Assembly: GCA_963169155.1 (NCBI GenBank)
Contig: CAUJGI010000432.1
Location: 1-7,249 of the forward strand
Origin: Chloroflexota bacterium
GTDB lineage: Bacteria > Chloroflexota > Anaerolineae > Promineifilales > Promineifilaceae
Direction: 5' to 3'
Length of the DNA: 7,249 nt
The position numbers were made by a program, and so were the translations under genes. The notes beneath the pieces were generated by a model that saw only the letters and a list, made by a program, of their open reading frames with translations, did no database searches and was not told where the DNA came from. This document shows positions 1 through 7,249 of the stretch, piece by piece (the first letter of the stretch is position 1; each line of letters begins with the position of its first letter).

Positions 1-2940
1 TCGCTGGCGGCCAATGCCCGGCAGGCATTGACGGCCAATAATCAACCGTTGGCGCTGCTGTTAGCCCTGGCGGCCAACAGCGTGGACAGCCCGCCGCTGG
101 TTGCCTGGCATACGCTGGTAGATGTTGCCTATGCGCCGGGCGTGAGTCGCCAATTTACGCATGACAGTCCGATCAATGCCGTGGCGGTTAGCTCGGACGG
201 AAACCGCCTGCTCACCGGATCGGACGATGGCTTGGTGGTGGTGTGGGATAGTGCCAGCGGCGAGATAATGCAGCGACTTGATGGTCATCTGGCGGCGGTA
301 CAGGCGGTTGCCTTTAGCCCAGATGGGCAGTGGGTCTTGTCGGGCGCGGCTGACAACACGGCCGTTCTCTGGAATCTAAACAGCGGCGAAGCTGCGCAAA
401 GATTGGTAGGCCACAAGGGTGATGTGAGCGGTGCAGCCTTTACGCCGGATGGCCGGTATGCCGTGACCAGCGAGGATACGGCCGCTGCGCCGAGTGACCT
501 GATTGTGTGGGACCTGGCGACCGGTGAAATCGTGCGTCGTTTTGGTGGTGAGGGTGAAGGCAATCAGGAAGGCATTTTGGACATGGCGTTGAGCAGCGAC
601 GGCCGTATTGCCTTGGTCGGGCAGTTTAGCTTTGCCGATACGAATGAACGGCCGTTGATCCTGTGGGACGTGAGTAGTGGCCAACCGATGCACGTTTTCC
701 CAGGATTGAACCGCGCAGTTGAGGGAGTGGCTATCAGTCCAGACGGCCGTTTTGGCCTGGCCGCCTCGACAGACAACTCGCTTTATTTGTGGGATTTGGC
801 CACAGGCGCATTGGTGCAGCGGCTGCAGGGGCATGAAGGGCCGGTAGAAGCCGTGGCATTTAGCCCGGACGGCACCCAGGCGCTTTCAGCCAGCCTTGAT
901 CAGTCTTTAATTTGGTGGGATCTAACCGCAGGTGCTGCCATTCTCCGTTTGCGCGGCGGTGAGGGCCAAATCCACAGCCTGCACTTTCTTAATGAGTCGC
1001 AGGCGGTAACCGCCTCGACCGCCGGTTCGCTGCAAATTTGGGATTTAACCAGCGCCTGGCAGTTGGCCCGCTGGGGGGCAGACGGCGCTGGTCACCTGCC
1101 GCCAGATTCAGGCACAGAAAACCGCGGTATGGGACTGGCTGTCAGTCCGGATGGGCGATTTGCCCTGTCCGGCGGGAATCTCCCAGACCAACAGCTAATT
1201 TTGTGGGATTATGAAACAGGGGCGCCGCTGCACTATTTGACGGCCGACAGTGGGAGTGTTTTTGACATTGCCTTCACGCCCGATGGCGAACAAGCACTCT
1301 CGGCTATGCAGGACGCCACGTTGATTTTGTGGGACCTGGCAACGGGCACCGAGATCCGTCGGCTGGTAGGACACCAGAGTAGTGTCAACAGTGTCGAGAT
1401 TAGCAGTGACGGCCGTAATGCCATTTCCGGTGCAACCGCTGGAGAGGTGATTTACTGGGATTTGCACACCGGTGCTGTTTTGCAGCGCATGATCGGCCAT
1501 TTTGAGGGGCGTGGCGTGTACGATGTGGCTTTTCTGCCAGGTGAACAGCAAGCTGTTTCGAGCGCCTGGGACGGAACAATGATTGTTTGGGATTTGGGTC
1601 GCGGTGAGCAACTACAGCGTATTACCGGGCTGGAAGGTGGTGCAGGCAATCATTTTTCAGCTGGTGGGGATTGGGGTATTCATGGTATCAGCCTCAGCCC
1701 AGACGGCCAAACTCTGCTGTCAGCCGGGCGTGACGAATCTTTATTGCTGTGGAATGTAAGCAGTGGTACGTCGCTGCGTCGTTTTACCGGACACACGGCC
1801 TTTGTGGTGGATGTGGCCTTTGCGCCCGATGGCCAGACGGCGCTTTCCACGGCCCGTAATGACGCGCTCATTGTCTGGGATGTACCTACCGGGACACTCA
1901 TCCGCCGTTTGCCCATCAACACTCAGCTAAACAGCTCATTTCGGCCGACCCTGGCGCTGTCACCGGACGGCCGTACTGCTTTGTCCACTGAAGCCGATGG
2001 GACGATCGTCAAGTGGCAATTGGTTGAGCCATCACCAGAGGAGTTGGTCACCTGGCTGGCCGCAAACCGGGTGATTCGTGAGCTAACCTGTGCTGAACGG
2101 GAAACCTACGGCATTGAACCACTTTGCCTTGATGGTATGACGGCAGGAACAACGGCCGATCTGTTAGCTGCTGTTCAAACGGCCAGGCAATCTTTGCCTA
2201 CGGCTTCCGTTTCAGTTGAAATTGACCAGGCAGAACCGATGCCCACGCGCCCGGCGGCGGCGACCTTTGGCAAAACGGCCGTGCTGGGCGAAAACCGCGG
2301 CGAGCTAACCCGCAACCATTTTGATGTGTGGACCTACGAAGGTAAAGCGGGTGAGGTGCTCCAATTTCAGATGATTGCCGACAACCCGCTTACCGACGTG
2401 ACGATCCCCTTGGCAGCGCGTTACGATGCCGGGATGTTGGACACGCTGCTCTTCCTCATCGCCCCGGATGGCAGGCTGCTGGCCAAGGCCAGCGACGACC
2501 CGGCGGAAGATGGCACAATGCAGTCTGACGCCAATATTGAAGCAGTGGTTCTGCCCGAAGACGGTATATACCGCATTGAAGCTCGCAGCTACCTGGACGA
2601 TGGTGCTGGCGGCTACACGCTGCGCATCACCTCGCGCGCGTACACGGTAGATACGGCCGTGCTAGAGACGTACCAGGGGCATTTCCTGGAAGGTCCCTGG
2701 AAGTATGATGCAATTTTTAGTGTGGAAGGCGGTCGCCTGCTCATGTATACGGTGCAATCTGCCGAAACTATCGCGTTGGTTCCCCTCAGCGATCAAGAAT
2801 TCCTGATGGCGGATGGTACACGCGTCCTTTTCACCCAGGACGAAAACGGCATTGTAGACGGCTATCGAGTATGGGTTTCGCTGGTGCATCCTATCGGCGG
2901 GCAGTGGTACGAGGCGGTCAAGCTAGCGGAAGAGGAGTAA
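1..2940 (+). CDS. Large WD40-repeat protein (14 blades) with PPC-like and DUF3471-like C-terminal domains, 5' partial
   Basis: The reading frame is open to the left edge, so the real start lies outside the window; a TTG at 28 is internal to a conserved leader (S-L-A-A-N-A-R-Q-A-L before it, ALAANS and VAYAPG after it). Residues here count from that TTG. Fourteen WD40 blades run from about residue 43 to 666, most with SPDG turns and a WD or WN end; the blade-end Trp codons lie at 244, 370, 508, 664, 790, 916, 1039, 1204, 1330, 1456, 1588, 1750, 1876 and 2014. Blade 7 is degenerate and followed by a loop of about 20 residues, which suggests two seven-bladed propellers. A helical linker follows (about 668-705, PEELVTWLAANRVIRELTC), then a PPC-like beta domain (about 748-869; LDTLLFLIAPDGRLL, LPEDGIYRIEA) and a DUF3471-like domain (about 872-960). 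WD40 propellers are protein-binding scaffolds; PPC and DUF3471 domains are usually extracytoplasmic, so export is likely but unproven. The missing N-terminus could hold a membrane segment, a kinase or a STAND NTPase. Partner and function are unknown. Confidence 0.93.
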   Translation, partial: SLAANARQALTANNQPLALLLALAANSVDSPPLVAWHTLVDVAYAPGVSRQFTHDSPINAVAVSSDGNRLLTGSDDGLVVVWDSASGEIMQRLDGHLAAVQAVAFSPDGQWVLSGAADNTAVLWNLNSGEAAQRLVGHKGDVSGAAFTPDGRYAVTSEDTAAAPSDLIVWDLATGEIVRRFGGEGEGNQEGILDMALSSDGRIALVGQFSFADTNERPLILWDVSSGQPMHVFPGLNRAVEGVAISPDGRFGLAASTDNSLYLWDLATGALVQRLQGHEGPVEAVAFSPDGTQALSASLDQSLIWWDLTAGAAILRLRGGEGQIHSLHFLNESQAVTASTAGSLQIWDLTSAWQLARWGADGAGHLPPDSGTENRGMGLAVSPDGRFALSGGNLPDQQLILWDYETGAPLHYLTADSGSVFDIAFTPDGEQALSAMQDATLILWDLATGTEIRRLVGHQSSVNSVEISSDGRNAISGATAGEVIYWDLHTGAVLQRMIGHFEGRGVYDVAFLPGEQQAVSSAWDGTMIVWDLGRGEQLQRITGLEGGAGNHFSAGGDWGIHGISLSPDGQTLLSAGRDESLLLWNVSSGTSLRRFTGHTAFVVDVAFAPDGQTALSTARNDALIVWDVPTGTLIRRLPINTQLNSSFRPTLALSPDGRTALSTEADGTIVKWQLVEPSPEELVTWLAANRVIRELTCAERETYGIEPLCLDGMTAGTTADLLAAVQTARQSLPTASVSVEIDQAEPMPTRPAAATFGKTAVLGENRGELTRNHFDVWTYEGKAGEVLQFQMIADNPLTDVTIPLAARYDAGMLDTLLFLIAPDGRLLAKASDDPAEDGTMQSDANIEAVVLPEDGIYRIEARSYLDDGAGGYTLRITSRAYTVDTAVLETYQGHFLEGPWKYDAIFSVEGGRLLMYTVQSAETIALVPLSDQEFLMADGTRVLFTQDENGIVDGYRVWVSLVHPIGGQWYEAVKLAEEE

Positions 2941-2952
2941 AGTTGAAGGTTG

Positions 2953-2996
2953 TGAACAGCCTTCTCCTCTGCTTGTGTGAAGGAAAAGGCTGTTCA
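2953..2996. terminator. Hairpin between convergent genes, possible bidirectional terminator
   Basis: Arms 2953-2968 and 2981-2996 pair over 16 positions with one C/A mismatch, around a 12-nt loop. The core GAACAGCCTT/AAGGCTGTTC is perfect. It starts 13 bp after the WD40 stop and lies 16 bp beyond the stop of the minus-strand gene, as expected for a shared terminator. Neither side has a proper T-tract right after the stem, so it may act as an RNA 3'-end stabiliser or a non-canonical terminator. Confidence 0.55.
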
Positions 2997-3011
2997 GAGA
3001 AATTGAAAAAA

Positions 3012-3581
3012 TTACCGGGTGTTGTCAAAGAAATGAAGCAGCCCAACCAGGTCTGCGGTACCTTCTTCCACATTATCGGTCAACTGGAATTTACCAGTGA
3101 CGCCCTTGTAGTCACCCGTGCCGCTGCCCGCCACAATGGGATGTTGGCAGCGTCCGCGAATTTGGTTGTTAAAGGCATTGCAATCATCCTCATTAGCAAA
3201 GTTGGCTACAAAGCGGTAGGTTGTTTCAAACGTTCCGTCATCTCCTGGGGCACCGCTGCCTACATAGATTTCCATCCCGTCTTCAACATAAACGCCGTTG
3301 GCTGAGCAGGATGACGCTTGGGGGAAGACATACAGGCAGCCCTGTAAATCCCCTTTCATAAGCGTCCGAAGGGCTGGTTCTTCGCCAGCAGCGTTATAAA
3401 TCTCTTCGCCGCACTGATCACCAGGGTCTAAATAGTTTACGGCCGTAATCCGCCGGGACACACCTTCGGCACTCACTGAACTGGCCAGAGCAAAAAACGC
3501 AAACAGGCTCAGGAGAGCCAGCACCAGGACCTTGCCCTTACGGGAACGGCCAGATTTTCCAACAATATTGGGGGAATTCAT
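3012..3581 (-). CDS. Small secreted cysteine-containing protein, family unassigned
   Basis: This 189-residue protein has a textbook Sec signal peptide: a basic start (K9, R12, R14, K15, K17), a hydrophobic core at 18-35 (VLVLALLSLFAFFALASS) and a likely cleavage after V-S-A38. The mature part of about 151 residues carries five cysteines (57, 82, 92, 134, 145), which fits an oxidised extracytoplasmic protein with one cysteine unpaired or used between chains. The segment GTFETTYRFVANF, followed later by GSGTGDYKGVTGKFQLTD, recalls the beta-strand pattern of allene-oxide-cyclase/dirigent-like barrels (GTGxYxGVTGxF). This is a weak resemblance, not an assignment. The ATG at 3581 is supported by an AAGGAG ribosome-binding site 9 nt upstream. 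The gene converges on the WD40 gene and diverges from the LysM gene, so it is probably monocistronic. Its function is unknown. Confidence 0.85.
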   Translation of the reverse strand: MNSPNIVGKSGRSRKGKVLVLALLSLFAFFALASSVSAEGVSRRITAVNYLDPGDQCGEEIYNAAGEEPALRTLMKGDLQGCLYVFPQASSCSANGVYVEDGMEIYVGSGAPGDDGTFETTYRFVANFANEDDCNAFNNQIRGRCQHPIVAGSGTGDYKGVTGKFQLTDNVEEGTADLVGLLHFFDNTR

Positions 3582-3590
3582 CAGTTGCTT

Positions 3591-3596
3591 CTCCTT
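3591..3596 (-). promoter_or_regulatory. Ribosome-binding site of the small secreted protein
   Basis: On the minus strand the sequence reads AAGGAG, ending 9 nt before the ATG at 3581. It fixes the start that gives the complete signal peptide. Confidence 0.75.
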
Positions 3597-3627
3597 GTTT
3601 TCTGATTAGGGTTATTAAAACTGGCTA

Positions 3628-3643
3628 CAAATACGCTTATTTG
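3628..3643. repeat. Short perfect inverted repeat, possible operator
   Basis: CAAATA and TATTTG are separated by 4 nt (CGCT). The site lies 47-62 bp upstream of the start of the small secreted protein, where a repressor or activator could act on its promoter. The arms are only 6 bp and AT-rich, so chance occurrence is possible. Confidence 0.3.
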
Positions 3644-3796
3644 GAAAGGCCTCCTTTGTGACTGTCTGGCAGCACTTTCCTGGGACTCGTCAGGGCGATG
3701 TGGAGATGGATGGTTTGATTGAGACCCAGGCTGTACGGGAACGCGAGTTAGCCTCATCTTAGGGCGGCGCGGCGCACAATTCAAGACCTGGAGCTG

Positions 3797-3820
3797 TTTT
3801 ATATCGGTTTTATATCGGTT
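3797..3820. repeat. Two tandem copies of an 11-bp unit
   Basis: TTTTATATCGG occurs twice head-to-tail (3797-3807 and 3808-3818), followed by TT that begins a third copy. The 11-bp period is about one helical turn, so a DNA-binding protein could contact both copies on the same face. It lies in the divergent intergenic region, about 215 bp from one start and 430 bp from the other. Replication slippage is the simple alternative. Confidence 0.7.
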
Positions 3821-3936
3821 GTTTGGTAGGTGGAGGGAGGTGATACCAACGGTAGCTCACAGCGAACTACTTCCATCCATGACAGCTTCACTTTCAATCA
3901 AAATCTTTCCGGTTCCCGAATAGGCTGGTTGAAGAT

Positions 3937-3988
3937 CCTGGAAATGAGTTTCTAGAGCCAGGCAACCGGGGCCGGGTTAGCCGCCGGT
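3937..3988. other. Two adjacent potential RNA hairpins
   Basis: CCTGG at 3937-3941 can pair with CCAGG at 3958-3962. Directly after it, ACCGGGGC at 3965-3972 pairs with GCC at 3980-3982 and CCGGT at 3984-3988, with one bulged G and a 7-nt loop. The second stem is strong, the first weak. Together with the terminator-like hairpin downstream they suggest a folded transcript, but there is no direct sign that the region is transcribed. Confidence 0.3.
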
Positions 3989-4024
3989 AATCACAGGCGT
4001 GTAACGGATAGTTTGCGAGGATAA

Positions 4025-4065
4025 ACGGCCGTTCCCAGGCCAGTGGGGAACGGCCGTGTTTTCTT
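4025..4065 (+). terminator. Terminator-like hairpin made from two ACGGCCGT palindromes, no gene upstream
   Basis: ACGGCCGTTCCC (4025-4036) and GGGAACGGCCGT (4046-4057) form a perfect 12-bp stem with a 9-nt loop, followed by GTTTTCTT on the plus strand. This is the shape of a rho-independent terminator reading rightward, but the nearest plus-strand gene upstream is the WD40 gene more than 1 kb away, beyond another hairpin. On the minus strand there is no T-tract after the stem. It may end an unannotated transcript or act as an attenuator in a long leader of the LysM gene. Each arm is also palindromic on its own, so alternative folds exist. Confidence 0.45.
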
Positions 4066-4230
4066 GTGAGGAAACTGCCTCCTTTTTATAAGAATTTTGT
4101 CTGATTTCATGGTATGCTGTGGTTGTATTGTCGTAGTCAATCATTCCATCGCCGTTTTTCATTGCCATCTGTTGTGTTCCGTTCCTAAATTCTATTAGTC
4201 GTTCTTCAATCTCATATTTTTTCGCTCGAT

Positions 4231-4238
4231 AAGGAGGG
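4231..4238 (+). promoter_or_regulatory. Ribosome-binding site of the Ig-like/LysM protein
   Basis: AAGGAGGG ends 7 nt before the ATG at 4246, a near-perfect match to the anti-Shine-Dalgarno sequence. It supports this start, which also places the hydrophobic anchor at the very N-terminus. Confidence 0.85.
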
Positions 4239-4245
4239 TATTGTC

Positions 4246-5865
4246 ATGCGAAACATTCTTTTGGCTGTGGTTGGTTTACTGCTGGTTGCCTTGCTCATCT
4301 TTTTAGGTTGGCGCTATTTAACGCAAAACGGGACACCCGTTGCTGTAGATGACAGTGACACCACCGCCTATGAAACGGCCGTTTCTGGTTCGGTTGGCGC
4401 CAACGACAGCGATCCCGATGGCGATCCGCTAACGTTCCAGACGACGCTGCCGCAGCTGCCGCAAAGTGGTACGGCAACGCTGGATGCCGAGGGAAACTTT
4501 GCCTACACACCCAATGCCGGTTTTACGGGTCAAGACCAGTTTGTCTATAATGTGTGTGACCCCGATGGTGCGTGCGCCACGGCCAAGGTCACCATCACCG
4601 TGGCTGTGCCGACCGTTGTGGCCAATGATGATGCCGCCGAGACGATGCTGAATACGGCCGTTTCTATTAGCGTGGTGGCCAATGACCAGGGTGAAAATCT
4701 GGCCGCACCAACGGTGAATACCGGGCCAGACAGCGGAACGGCCGTTGTGACAACCAACCTCATTGTATACACACCCAATCAGGGGCATGTGGGTTCCGAC
4801 GATTTCACCTACACAATTTGCAATGCGGCCAATGTGTGTGATTCAGCACAGGTGGTGGTTTCCATTCGCGATTTTCAGCTGACTGATGACCAGTTTAACA
4901 CGCCCAGAAATGTTGTATTGGCCAACAACGTAAAGAACAACGACAGCGGCGAGTCCACTGTTACGACCCAGCCAACAACCGCCCCGACCAACGGCACACT
5001 CGCACTCCAGGATTCAGGCGAATTCACCTACACTCCGGCTGCTGAATTTGTCGGTGAAGACAGTTTCAGCTACGAAGCCTGCAATGCTTCTGGCATGTGC
5101 GCCACGGCTGCGGTGACTATCAAGGTAGGTGGCCCGGTTCCGGCGGCGGACAACGTGCAAACGACAAAAAATAAGCCGGTCAGTGACAACGTGTTGCAGA
5201 ATGATCTGGGCGATAACTTACAGGTTAACCAGACGCCTGCAAATGCCCCCGCTAACGGTGGGCTGGTGTTGTTGGGCGACGGCCGTTTCACCTACACCCC
5301 CAACGCCGATGTTGTCGGAAGTGACACCTTCACCTATGAAACGTGCGACAGCGACGGTTTGTGTGCCCAGGCAGTTGTGACTGTTTTGGTTCAGGCGGTG
5401 CCATCAACGGCTTACCACACCGTTGCTCACGGTGAATGGCTGTTGCAAATTGCCCGTTGTTATGGCACCACAGTCCGGGCCATTCGTGCCTACAACTATA
5501 TTTATCATCCAGACTACATTTATCCGGGCCAGGTGCTTTTTATTCCCAATATCGGCAGCGTTGGAGATTATTATGGTCCGGCTTGTGTGGAGTATCATAT
5601 GGTGGCAGCGGGGGAGACGCTGGAAAGCGTGGCGACCAGGTACAACATCACCGAATCGGAACTGGCGCGGATTAACGGTTTGTACCGATATTACTACTAC
5701 TATGTCTGGGACTATTACAATTTTGTTTACTACCCCTGCACGGGTTACAGTTATTATCCCAGTTTCGGTTACTATCAGCGCGTTGACTACCTCATGGAGC
5801 TTTATGAAGGCCAAATGCTGATTTTGCCCAAGCCTGTGCCAGATTACATGCGGGCTGGCTCATAG
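4246..5865 (+). CDS. Membrane-anchored surface protein: four tandem Ig-like (tandem-95) repeats and two LysM domains
   Basis: This 539-residue protein opens with an uncleaved-looking membrane anchor (residues 4-22, ILLAVVGLLLVALLIFLGW) and no lipobox cysteine. Four Ig/cadherin-like repeats of the tandem-95 type follow at about 29-121, 122-209, 210-296 and 297-385. Each has an ND-rich first half, a YTP motif (F-x-YTP or IVYTP) and a final Y-x-x-C-x5-C hairpin (C104/C110, C192/C198, C279/C285, C367/C373), probably a disulfide. Two LysM modules come last: 390-436 (HTVAHGEWLLQIARCYGTTV ... YPGQVLFIP) and about 450-530 (HMVAAGETLESVATRYNITE ... LYEGQMLILP). The second is split by a tyrosine-rich insert (480-515, 16 Tyr in 36 residues). 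LysM domains bind peptidoglycan or other N-acetylglucosamine glycans, and Ig repeats act as stalks or adhesion modules, so the protein likely spans membrane to cell wall as a structural or adhesive factor. No catalytic domain is visible. Its own leader and flanking hairpins suggest a single-gene transcript. Confidence 0.9.
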   Translation: MRNILLAVVGLLLVALLIFLGWRYLTQNGTPVAVDDSDTTAYETAVSGSVGANDSDPDGDPLTFQTTLPQLPQSGTATLDAEGNFAYTPNAGFTGQDQFVYNVCDPDGACATAKVTITVAVPTVVANDDAAETMLNTAVSISVVANDQGENLAAPTVNTGPDSGTAVVTTNLIVYTPNQGHVGSDDFTYTICNAANVCDSAQVVVSIRDFQLTDDQFNTPRNVVLANNVKNNDSGESTVTTQPTTAPTNGTLALQDSGEFTYTPAAEFVGEDSFSYEACNASGMCATAAVTIKVGGPVPAADNVQTTKNKPVSDNVLQNDLGDNLQVNQTPANAPANGGLVLLGDGRFTYTPNADVVGSDTFTYETCDSDGLCAQAVVTVLVQAVPSTAYHTVAHGEWLLQIARCYGTTVRAIRAYNYIYHPDYIYPGQVLFIPNIGSVGDYYGPACVEYHMVAAGETLESVATRYNITESELARINGLYRYYYYYVWDYYNFVYYPCTGYSYYPSFGYYQRVDYLMELYEGQMLILPKPVPDYMRAGS

Positions 5866-5906
5866 CTTGCGTTGAAGTTGTCTATTTAACCCACAACAAA
5901 CAACAC

Positions 5907-5938
5907 TGTGCCCCGACCAACTCGTTGGCCGGGGCACA
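5907..5938. terminator. Shared terminator of the LysM gene and ilvD
   Basis: TGTGCCCCGACCAAC (5907-5921) pairs with GTTGGCCGGGGCACA (5924-5938) with one A/C mismatch; the innermost pairs must open because only 2 nt separate the arms. On the minus strand the stem is followed by GTGTTGTTTGTTGTGG, a T-rich stretch fitting rho-independent termination of ilvD, whose stop is 12 bp away. The plus-strand side (TGGCTTCTGC) has no T-run, so it is less clearly a terminator for the LysM gene. Confidence 0.75.
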
Positions 5939-5949
5939 TGGCTTCTGCA

Positions 5950-7249
<1,300 letters not shown>

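Larger units (their letters stand above)
3597..4230. other. Divergent intergenic region without a convincing gene
   Basis: About 630 bp separate the ribosome-binding sites of the divergent secreted-protein and LysM genes. No frame has a good start plus coding character. The left part (3600-3660) is AT-rich and should hold the minus-strand promoter, but I cannot name clear -35 and -10 boxes. The middle (3797-4065) holds a tandem repeat, an orphan Shine-Dalgarno-like sequence and three hairpins. The right part (4080-4230) is AT-rich and probably contains the promoter and leader of the LysM gene; TG-G-TATGCT at 4110-4118 could be an extended -10 box but lacks a good -35 partner. Confidence 0.6.

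Noticed and set aside
28..30. TTG as the start codon of the WD40 gene
   Set aside because: The frame is open and conserved-looking upstream to the window edge and no ribosome-binding site precedes it, so the gene is 5' truncated.
2871..3305. Plus-strand ORF of 144 codons
   Set aside because: It runs from the end of the WD40 gene through the hairpin and antisense over the secreted protein; no domain and no good ribosome-binding site.
3658..3762. Plus-strand GTG frame of 34 codons with a helix-like end (ETQAVRERELASS)
   Set aside because: No ribosome-binding site, too short, no family; at best a gene relic.
3581..3784. Minus-strand ORF of 67 codons overlapping the start of the secreted protein (TGATG)
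   Set aside because: The stop/start overlap would suit translational coupling, but the protein is a basic, Pro/Ser/Arg-rich composition with no recognisable motif and it covers the expected promoter.
3830..3955. Plus-strand GTG frame of 41 codons, and a 27-codon GTG frame at 3840-3923
   Set aside because: The Shine-Dalgarno-like sequence overlaps or nearly touches these starts, so spacing is wrong; no recognisable protein.
4068..4087. GAGG/CCTC mini-hairpin followed by five T
   Set aside because: The stem is only 4 bp and directly follows a much stronger hairpin; too weak to call a second terminator.
3977..4168. Minus-strand ORF of 63 codons
   Set aside because: It translates straight through the ACGGCCGT hairpin, has only a weak ribosome-binding site and no recognisable domain. 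A tiny real gene cannot be fully excluded.
5423..5821. Alternative frames over the LysM region, both strands
   Set aside because: The main frame has two clear LysM domains and the ribosome-binding site; the others have no domain.

Overview
The window looks like chromosomal DNA of a Chloroflexota bacterium, probably of the Anaerolineae/Caldilinea-like group. This placement is an inference from three things. The first is a giant WD40 protein carrying the 'LALALA...VAYAPG' leader and a PPC-like tail. The second is a surface protein that combines tandem-95 Ig-like repeats with LysM domains. The third is extreme over-use of the palindrome ACGGCCGT (16 copies counted by eye). Nothing indicates a phage, plasmid, insertion sequence, CRISPR array, tRNA or rRNA.

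Layout. (1) 1-2940, + strand: the 3' part of a very large WD40 gene cut by the left edge. It has 14 propeller blades, best read as two seven-bladed propellers, then a short helical linker, a PPC-like beta domain and a DUF3471-like C-terminal domain. (2) 2953-2996: a strong hairpin between convergent genes. (3) 3012-3581, - strand: a small secreted protein with a clear signal peptide and five mature cysteines, not assigned to a family. (4) 3582-4245: a 664-bp divergent intergenic region without a convincing gene. It holds a tandem 11-bp repeat, an inverted repeat, a Shine-Dalgarno-like sequence with no usable start, two GC-rich hairpins, and a terminator-like hairpin built from two copies of the palindrome. 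(5) 4246-5865, + strand: a membrane-anchored surface protein with four Ig-like (tandem-95) repeats and two LysM modules, the second interrupted by a tyrosine-rich insert. (6) 5907-5938: a terminator hairpin between convergent genes. (7) 5950-7249, - strand: ilvD (dihydroxy-acid dehydratase), cut at its 5' end by the right edge.

The genes do not form one operon; directions run + - + -. Three of the four encode multidomain, exported or probably exported proteins built from protein- or glycan-binding folds, so the left 5.9 kb reads as a cell-surface or accessory segment next to a housekeeping branched-chain amino-acid gene. I see no convincing new multi-gene system. The best leads are the palindrome family, the structured divergent intergenic region that could specify a small RNA, and the Tyr-rich LysM insert.
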